From Parvibacillus sp035426385 (GTDB lineage: Bacteria > Bacteroidota > Bacteroidia > Chitinophagales > Saprospiraceae), in assembly GCA_035426385.1 (NCBI GenBank), contig DAOLZQ010000081.1, positions 1 to 11,685 on the forward strand: a stretch of 11,685 nt of DNA, read 5' to 3'. Shown here one piece after another: positions 1-4,906 of the stretch (position 1 is the first letter of the stretch; each line of letters starts with the position of its first letter). The translations under genes and the position numbers were made by a program. The notes under the pieces were generated by a model that saw only the letters and a program-made list of their open reading frames with translations, searched no databases and had not been told where the DNA came from.

Positions 1-2
1 CC

Positions 3-83
3 TATCCGCCGGGTGTCTATATCTTGACTACCACGTACAGTGATCATTCTTCCGCTGTAACTAAGTTGATCCGGGTGGAGTAA
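3..83 (+). CDS. C-terminal end of a type IX-secreted protein (partial)
   Basis: An open frame enters from the left edge and ends at TAA 81-83, giving 26 residues that begin YPPGVYILTTTY and end TKLIRVE. The pattern Pro-Gly-x-Tyr-hydrophobic, a short turn, then Lys-x-hydrophobic-Arg-Val-Glu at the very end is typical of the type A C-terminal sorting domain that sends proteins through the Bacteroidota type IX secretion system. The passenger domain lies outside the window, so the function of the protein is unknown. It converges on the M15 peptidase gene, with 114 bases between the two stop codons. The assignment rests on a short tail; another beta-sandwich C-terminus could look similar. Confidence 0.6.
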   Translation, partial: YPPGVYILTTTYSDHSSAVTKLIRVE

Positions 84-150
84 AGTGGATTTGTCTAATT
101 ATATTGATTGTACCTATGCAAGTTGGCTCCGGGACAGCATAACCGCAAAG

Positions 151-185
151 ACTTGTCACTTGTCACTTGTCACTTGTCACCGGTC
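151..185. repeat. Heptamer tandem repeat (ACTTGTC)
   Basis: Four perfect copies of ACTTGTC run from 151 to 178, followed by a degenerate copy (ACCGGTC) at 179-185. The array sits in the convergent gap between the type IX-secreted protein and the M15 peptidase gene. The 75-residue open frame that crosses it on the plus strand (from 108) owes its Leu-Val-Thr-Cys-His run to the repeat and is not a gene. A role is unknown; polymerase slippage can explain its growth. Confidence 0.85.
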
Positions 186-197
186 ACATTTTACTCC

Positions 198-974
198 CTA
201 CTTACACTCCGGATTAATCCCCAGTATATAATCATTTACTATATCCAACTGATCACAATACTCATCTCCCATGAACCCTGCTACCTGATTGTCACCCAGA
301 TGCGCAGCGAGAAAGCGGGTATAATCTCGTGCTAGAGGCAAATAGCTCCAATGCCATTTTTCTTCGTTATAACCCAGCGGCCGAAGTTCATTTCGTGGTG
401 TATAGGGTTGATAAAAGCCAAACTTAGCGGCATTGGCGTGTAGCCATTCATAAAGCGGTTTTCCTTTGGAAGCATCCTCGAAGTAGTCATTCTCTAGAGC
501 ATTCAGGTCGATATCAGTTCCCCAGTGATGACGTGAAGTACCGGGCATAGCGGAGTATTCCATGATTTTACGAGCTCTTGTCAGCCCATCGGGATAGGCT
601 TCACAGGCATTGACATGCCCATCTACCGGAAAGATACCCGACCACTTATTCTCCCAGATCCATTTCTGATAGGCAAAATTTCGGGTAGCTGACATGATAC
701 ACAGTGTATATCCGGCCTCTTCAGTAGCAGCAGCCATACGCAGGAAAGCCTCATACGCTTCTTCCTGCAGTCGCATATCAGGCTTGTTGGCATACTCGTC
801 GCGAATCAGTGCAAAGCCGGGCTGAACATCTGGTTGATATTTTCCCAACAGAAAAGGAATGGTTCCATTCTCAACCTTGTGATATTTTTCAACCTTATTT
901 TCTTCCATGTGCCTGCATGCTGTGGATAGCACACACCAGCCCGCAAGAAGCAAATATAATTTGCGCTGCTTCAA
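198..974 (-). CDS. M15 family D-Ala-D-Ala carboxypeptidase/endopeptidase, VanY-type lipoprotein
   Basis: Zinc metallopeptidase of the VanY/M15B group, expected to trim peptidoglycan stem peptides in the periplasm. The 258-residue product has an N-terminal hydrophobic segment ending LSTAC, so Cys20 is the likely lipidation site. The zinc site is visible: SRHHWGTDID at 147-156 gives the SxHxxGxxxD pattern (ligands His149, Asp156), and EKWHW at 205-209 gives Glu205 as likely general base and His208 as third ligand. Arg98 in SATRNFAYQ matches the substrate-binding arginine region of the family. The start is TTG at 972-974, because in-frame stops lie just upstream and no ATG precedes the signal peptide; AAGG sits 7 bases before it. 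It is last in a minus-strand cluster, 21 bases after the lipoprotein gene. Exact substrate (carboxy- versus endopeptidase) cannot be told from sequence. Confidence 0.88.
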   Translation of the reverse strand: MKQRKLYLLLAGWCVLSTACRHMEENKVEKYHKVENGTIPFLLGKYQPDVQPGFALIRDEYANKPDMRLQEEAYEAFLRMAAATEEAGYTLCIMSATRNFAYQKWIWENKWSGIFPVDGHVNACEAYPDGLTRARKIMEYSAMPGTSRHHWGTDIDLNALENDYFEDASKGKPLYEWLHANAAKFGFYQPYTPRNELRPLGYNEEKWHWSYLPLARDYTRFLAAHLGDNQVAGFMGDEYCDQLDIVNDYILGINPECK

Positions 975-995
975 GTATATGCCTTATCAGGGTTA

Positions 996-1565
996 TTATC
1001 TAATCGGTAGATTTTGAAACTTGCCGTCAGTGATGTCATACACAGTGGCTTGATCCGATTTTCTGATGATCTTAAAATTAAATTCACCATCTATTTTCTT
1101 GTTGGCGTGTTTTGTAACCTTTAGTTGGGCACCAGGAGCATACGTAAATTGATCAGCAGCAAAAATATAACCAAAATAATCCAACTTTTGTGCTGCATAT
1201 AAACCTATTGCTTTTCCCACTGATATGGTACTGATATTGTCTGAAAATAGGTAAGTACCTACAGCATTTGCCGGATTAGACAGAGTGGCAGCCATGATAA
1301 TGGATGAAGTATCCGAACCTATCTGAGCACATGCGCCGATGAGCAATGAATCATGGCGTATAGCTGCAGAGGGCATGGTGTCAATCTCTACAAAATCAGC
1401 AATCAATGGATCAGTCAGATTTTGAGAATTCCAGGCTACGCCATTTACTTTACACGTAAAATAGAAGGTATTATCAACCGGTTTCGGTTCGTCTTTTTTG
1501 CAGCCTATTATACCTATTCCGAGACCTAAAAGGCATAGTAATACTAATACTTTAAAATTTTTCAT
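996..1565 (-). CDS. DUF6252-like lipoprotein
   Basis: A 189-residue secreted lipoprotein: a hydrophobic signal segment ends in IIGC, so Cys22 is the probable lipid anchor, followed by a Lys/Asp/Pro-rich linker. The mature part opens with FTCKVNGVAW (about 36-45) and closes with YDITDGKFQNLP. This combination recalls the small beta-rich lipoproteins of Bacteroidota grouped as DUF6252, whose function is not known to me. It lies 18 bases after the 463-residue gene and 21 bases before the M15 peptidase on the same strand, so the three are probably co-transcribed. The start ATG at 1563-1565 is preceded by an A/T-rich stretch rather than a Shine-Dalgarno site. Identity as a lipoprotein is firm; the family label is from recognition only. 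Confidence 0.75.
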   Translation of the reverse strand: MKNFKVLVLLCLLGLGIGIIGCKKDEPKPVDNTFYFTCKVNGVAWNSQNLTDPLIADFVEIDTMPSAAIRHDSLLIGACAQIGSDTSSIIMAATLSNPANAVGTYLFSDNISTISVGKAIGLYAAQKLDYFGYIFAADQFTYAPGAQLKVTKHANKKIDGEFNFKIIRKSDQATVYDITDGKFQNLPIR

Positions 1566-1583
1566 TAATTTATTTTTAATTGA

Positions 1584-2975
1584 TTATTCTATGGAATGAT
1601 ACCCCAAAAGGGATTTCTCTTTGATCAAAGATACAATATTTTCGGGGAGAAAGTCTTCCCAGCCCGCCTGTCCTGCCCGAATCATGTTCAGTACCCGAGT
1701 GGCGCTAATCTTCAGTACAGCAGGGTCATAACAGTCTATATCTACAATCTGTCGGGTGGAGAGCAAAAATTTATACAGATATTTCAAATGCTCATCCATC
1801 TCGATGTCTCCTGCGGTCATCACTTGAATAGTACCGGGCAGTCTTGAGGGATACACATACATACGTACACGACCGGTAAAGATCCGGGCGAATGCCTGGA
1901 GTAGTCCATACTCACGATATTCATCGATCATCTGATCTATATATCTGGCCAGATAGCCCACTGTCAGTACGATGCCGATCACAGGTGGTTTGTATTCTTC
2001 CAGATATCGGATGAGTGTGTGCTGGCCGCCGCGGGCACTCAGACAAACCACAAATCCCAGATGACTCAGCATTTCAGCGCGCTCTAGGAAGTCCTGTTCA
2101 TCAGGTTCATGATCCTTGGATAATATATCCAGCGTGATCTCCGCCAGTATCACCAGATCTGACTCAGCTATATGGTGGGTAGAGCGAAACTGACTGGAGG
2201 CAGAGCGTATGATATCATAGTTCATCCAGGTGATGGGCTTGAAGGCGCCCCGAACAGACAGGACGGGTTTTCGGTACATAAACTCAGATGGGTGAAGATT
2301 CTGACCATCAGGCCCAAACATGGCAACCTCAGCAAGACCATAATTGACCAACTTAAAGCTCAGTGATTTATTGTCAGTGTCGTTGAAATCCTCGCCTTGC
2401 AGACGGATCATATCCACGCTGACTCTTCCTTCCAGCCCGTCGATGAGTGATTTTACAAATGCATCCATATTGTGGGGGTAAAAGAAACACCCATAGATGA
2501 GATTTACGCCCAACTTGCCGACTGCCTCCTGCTGCAATCGGTTGTCCGGATCCAGCAATCTGGCGTGTAAAATTAGATCATTGTGAGGACCGCCTGGGAT
2601 CGTCTGAAAGCGTAGTCCCAGCCAGCCGTGGCCTGAGATAGTACGAGTATAGTTTATGGCAGCTACGGTATTGGCAAAGGCGAAGAAACGAGTGTCCTTG
2701 CGCTCGTCTCCGAGACGATTGATGAGCAGTCCGAACTCATGGTCCAGCATCTTGAGGAGTCTCTGCTCGCCGACGTATCGGCCGGAGGGTTCTGCACCAT
2801 AGATCTCGTCAGAATAGGTCTTATCATAGGCAGACATCGTCTTCGCAATGGTGCCTGCAGATCCACCTGCCTGAAAAAAATGTCTTGCTGTCTCTTGCCC
2901 TGCACCTATCTCGGCAAAAGTGCCATAGATGTCTGATGTCAGATTGATTTCTAGTGCTTTTTGATCAACCTCCAC
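1584..2975 (-). CDS. Conserved uncharacterised protein with NMN adenylyltransferase-like tail
   Basis: A 463-residue soluble protein with no signal peptide or membrane segment. I recall similar proteins in Bacteroidota and cyanobacteria under inconsistent product names; no function is established that I know of. Conserved-looking blocks are FAEIGAGQETARHFF (20-34), GGSAGTIAKTMSAYDK (37-52), GRYVGEQRLLKMLDHEF (65-81), SGHGWLGLRFQ (114-124) and EVAMFGPDG (216-224). The tail (about 422-459) has ISATRVLNMIRAG, then FLPENIVSLIKEKSLLGY, resembling the ISxTxxR helix and closing helix of NadD/NMNAT enzymes, but no N-terminal HxGH nucleotide-binding motif is seen. The start is GTG at 2973-2975: a TAG stop lies 12 bases upstream in frame and no ATG intervenes. 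It is first in a minus-strand cluster with a lipoprotein and an M15 peptidase, which does not explain its role. Confidence 0.8.
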   Translation of the reverse strand: MEVDQKALEINLTSDIYGTFAEIGAGQETARHFFQAGGSAGTIAKTMSAYDKTYSDEIYGAEPSGRYVGEQRLLKMLDHEFGLLINRLGDERKDTRFFAFANTVAAINYTRTISGHGWLGLRFQTIPGGPHNDLILHARLLDPDNRLQQEAVGKLGVNLIYGCFFYPHNMDAFVKSLIDGLEGRVSVDMIRLQGEDFNDTDNKSLSFKLVNYGLAEVAMFGPDGQNLHPSEFMYRKPVLSVRGAFKPITWMNYDIIRSASSQFRSTHHIAESDLVILAEITLDILSKDHEPDEQDFLERAEMLSHLGFVVCLSARGGQHTLIRYLEEYKPPVIGIVLTVGYLARYIDQMIDEYREYGLLQAFARIFTGRVRMYVYPSRLPGTIQVMTAGDIEMDEHLKYLYKFLLSTRQIVDIDCYDPAVLKISATRVLNMIRAGQAGWEDFLPENIVSLIKEKSLLGYHSIE

Positions 2976-2985
2976 TCTAAAATGC

Positions 2986-2993
2986 TATATTTG
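2986..2993 (+). promoter_or_regulatory. Candidate plus-strand -7 box (TATATTTG)
   Basis: TATATTTG matches TAnnTTTG exactly, and TTTG at 2960-2963 lies 22 bases upstream, close to the usual -33 spacing. The next plus-strand gene starts 455 bases downstream, so it would drive a long leader or a non-coding transcript. AT-rich sequence makes chance matches likely. Confidence 0.25.
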
Positions 2994-3000
2994 ATTCAAT

Positions 3001-3008
3001 CAAAGTTA
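3001..3008 (-). promoter_or_regulatory. Candidate -7 box for the 463-residue gene cluster
   Basis: Read on the minus strand this is TAACTTTG, an exact match to the Bacteroidota -7 box TAnnTTTG, 25 bases before the GTG start at 2975. No convincing -33 TTTG lies about 20 bases further upstream, so this is a moderate candidate only. Confidence 0.35.
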
Positions 3009-3448
3009 AGTCAGATTACTGTATTTGAGCTAAGAATTGAATAGTCAGTGAACTAAACTTATACTCTGCATACAAATAAGACAGAAAGTACACTATGTTG
3101 TTGGGTAGGTAATGGGCAATCTAAATTGAGCAGAACTAAATGATTCAAAGTAAAAAACTATCTCTTAAAAGGATAAAATTTTGCTTAATAAATTTCGTGG
3201 AGGGTAAGAATTTGACCAATTTTGTGGACTTTAAGTTCTAAACTAATTCTCACTTAGCTCTCTCAACCGGATTTACTTAAAGATTGTAGTTACCTAATAA
3301 CCTTTTAAGTGTGACAAATATCTATTTTCACCGTATAAATACTACTATATCAGTCAAATGATTGTTAGGAAAAGGGGTTTTTATTGACTTTTATCAAAAT
3401 TTTGGCAATTTTAGTAGCTCCTAGTTTAGATCTTTCAAGTGATTTTTT

Positions 3449-4108
3449 ATGAATCTTTTTTATCAGCCATATAGCACAGAAACTTTCAGAGGCCGCGCCC
3501 CCAATTCTTACAAGGCCTTTGGTATCAGGCAGTTGAGATTGTTGTACCACTCTCTTGGCTTTATCGCAAAACCGGAAATGGTCAGAATACTGAGCGAGAT
3601 GGTGACTTATGAAGTTATTCCTAAAAACACTCAATTTATCACCATGGGCCAGCATTGTGATAAAGCATACTTTCTCCTGAAGGGAACGGTCTTAGAGTTT
3701 ACTCTCAAAGGTGACCGAAGGCAAATCACTAATTTAATGACTCCTGGCAATATTATACTCTCGATGAATGCCTGTGTTTCAAATTCTTTTTCTGAAATCA
3801 GTTCAGAGACTTGCGAGAAATGTCACTTTTTAGTACTACATAAAAAGGATACACTGATTCTTACCGATTCTGAATACAAAGATCAAATCAGTCAATTCTG
3901 CACTACCTTAATTAGTAGAGCGTTAAAAAATCAAAGCCACTTAGCAAATTTGGTCTTTCTGAGCAATGAAGAGAAATTTAATCTTCTGAATAAATATTAC
4001 AACATCATTTTCGATCAATTCTCACTAAAAAATATTGCATCATTTATAGGGATGCGGCCTGAGACCCTCAGTCGGTTGAGAAAAAGCACTTCAAGAAAGA
4101 AAATATGA
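3449..4108 (+). CDS. Crp/Fnr-type transcriptional regulator, first of a tandem pair
   Basis: A 219-residue DNA-binding regulator. Residues about 30-135 form a cyclic-nucleotide-binding-type beta-roll (VIPKNTQFITMGQHCDKAYF, then LLKGTV, around 56-81). A long dimer helix follows, and the C-terminal helix-turn-helix holds FSLKNIASFIGMRPETLSRL (191-210), the usual Crp-type ending in Bacteroidota. The cAMP phosphate-binding pattern of E. coli CRP (GE followed by RxA) is absent, so the ligand, if any, is unlikely to be cAMP. Cysteines lie at 70, 109, 122, 125 and 151; 122/125 form TCEKC. About 28 residues precede the sensor domain, more than in typical family members. ATG 3449 is the first start after an in-frame TGA at 3440. 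Its stop overlaps the next regulator's start as ATGA, implying translational coupling. Target genes are unknown. Confidence 0.88.
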   Translation: MNLFYQPYSTETFRGRAPNSYKAFGIRQLRLLYHSLGFIAKPEMVRILSEMVTYEVIPKNTQFITMGQHCDKAYFLLKGTVLEFTLKGDRRQITNLMTPGNIILSMNACVSNSFSEISSETCEKCHFLVLHKKDTLILTDSEYKDQISQFCTTLISRALKNQSHLANLVFLSNEEKFNLLNKYYNIIFDQFSLKNIASFIGMRPETLSRLRKSTSRKKI

Positions 4109-4764
4109 ATTATTACAACATCCGATATAGTGATGAGACCTGCGGTGGAAAGTCAGATATCGTTTGGAGAGAATTTGGTATTCAGCAGTTAGCTAATTTA
4201 TATAAGTATTTTGGATTTGTCATATCGGATGAGCTGATCCCATTAATAGTCAATAATGTAGAATATAAAGTCATACCTAAAAATGAAAATATTATCAAAG
4301 AAGGAGAGATGTGTGACTTGCTTTTCTTTCTCATCAGTGGAACTGTCAAGCAGCATGTACTCATACAAGGTAATCGCCAAGTAGTCCACTTACTGGATGA
4401 AGGCAATTTGTTCTCTTCTGTTAATTCATTTTTTATCAATGAACCCTCAGAGATATCTGCTACTACATGTGAGAAATGTAGATTTCTTATTATAAGAAAA
4501 GACAATTATCAAAAGATTATTAATTCAGTGTATAAGAGTGACATGGAGCGCTTTACCAGACAGGTACTTGTATTTATGCTACAAAATCAAAATAAAAATA
4601 AAGCGCTATTATATTTGAATAGTAAGGAGAAAATCATCTTTTTGATGAATGAATTTCCGGGTATTTTTGATAAGTTTAAGATGAAGGATATTGCGTCTTT
4701 TGCCAGTATTAAAATAGAAACCTTGAGTAGGGCGAGAAAGGAGTATAAAAATTTGGCTAAATAG
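4105..4764 (+). CDS. Crp/Fnr-type transcriptional regulator, second of a tandem pair
   Basis: The paralogue of the preceding regulator, also exactly 219 residues. By hand the two align end to end without a gap, with about 82 identities (37%). Shared stretches include FGIxQL (24-29), VIPKN (56-60), Cys70-Asp71, SEIS (115-118), TCEKC (121-125), IASF (196-199) and ETLSR (205-209). Domains are as in its partner: sensor beta-roll at about 30-135, helix-turn-helix at 191-212. The E. coli cAMP-contact pattern is again missing. Cysteines are 13, 70, 122 and 125. Codons are strongly A/T-rich in places (23-30% G+C in sampled lines), unlike sucA downstream. The ATGA overlap suggests co-translation and perhaps fixed stoichiometry; heterodimer formation is possible but is inference. 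It ends 142 bases before sucA on the same strand. Confidence 0.88.
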   Translation: MNYYNIRYSDETCGGKSDIVWREFGIQQLANLYKYFGFVISDELIPLIVNNVEYKVIPKNENIIKEGEMCDLLFFLISGTVKQHVLIQGNRQVVHLLDEGNLFSSVNSFFINEPSEISATTCEKCRFLIIRKDNYQKIINSVYKSDMERFTRQVLVFMLQNQNKNKALLYLNSKEKIIFLMNEFPGIFDKFKMKDIASFASIKIETLSRARKEYKNLAK

Positions 4765-4806
4765 CTTTAAATCAACTATTTAATTGCGTTCCCTTCACTT
4801 TGCGGA

Positions 4807-4821
4807 TAACCTGTAAGGTTA
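4807..4821. promoter_or_regulatory. 15-base palindrome upstream of sucA, possible operator
   Basis: TAACCT-GTA-AGGTTA has perfect 6-base arms and a 3-base centre. It lies 31 bases upstream of the candidate sucA -7 box and 42 bases after the stop of the second regulator. No T-run follows, so it is not a good terminator. Position and dyad symmetry suit a dimeric regulator such as a Crp/Fnr protein, but the sequence is not the classic CRP or FNR site. Confidence 0.4.
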
Positions 4822-4833
4822 CGATTTAGTCGT

Positions 4834-4847
4834 TTAATTAGCATTAA
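4834..4847. repeat. AT-rich inverted repeat next to the sucA promoter
   Basis: TTAAT-TAGC-ATTAA has 5-base arms immediately upstream of the candidate sucA -7 box. Such AT-only arms arise easily by chance, so a regulatory role is weakly supported. Confidence 0.25.
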
Positions 4848-4852
4848 TTTCG

Positions 4853-4860
4853 GATCTTTG
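4853..4860 (+). promoter_or_regulatory. Candidate -7 box of the sucA promoter
   Basis: GATCTTTG differs from the Bacteroidota -7 box TAnnTTTG only at its first base, and it is followed by GCATCC, as is common at housekeeping promoters of this phylum. Transcription would start near 4866, leaving a leader of about 40 bases before the ATG at 4907. The -33 element is not clear. Confidence 0.5.
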
Positions 4861-4906
4861 CATCCGCGTTTGACGTTATAGTGCCGCGATATAAATAATT
4901 ATTTCT

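Larger units (their letters stand above)
2976..3448. other. AT-rich gene-free divergent region
   Basis: This 473-base gap separates the minus-strand 463-residue gene from the plus-strand regulator pair and must hold the promoters of both. No open frame in it looks like a gene. Sampled 60-base lines have about 23-32% G+C, below the neighbouring genes. It contains -7 box matches on both strands near its left end and an inverted repeat GTTA-CCTAA-TAAC at 3289-3301. I see no tRNA, riboswitch, insertion sequence end or clear terminator. Confidence 0.7.

Noticed and set aside
151..185. Possible CRISPR-like array
   Set aside because: The unit is 7 bases with no spacers, and no cas gene is present.
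108..335. 75-residue plus-strand open frame crossing the heptamer repeat
   Set aside because: Its middle is a direct translation of the tandem repeat and its end runs antisense through the M15 peptidase gene; there is no sign of a protein family.
3365..3655. 96-residue minus-strand open frame overlapping the start of the first regulator
   Set aside because: It is antisense to the conserved sensor domain and has no recognisable motif or start context.
4182..4505. 107-residue minus-strand open frame inside the second regulator
   Set aside because: It lies entirely opposite a well-supported Crp/Fnr-type gene and shows no family motif.
4807..4821. Terminator for the regulator pair
   Set aside because: The stem has few G-C pairs and no T-run follows; an operator is the better reading.
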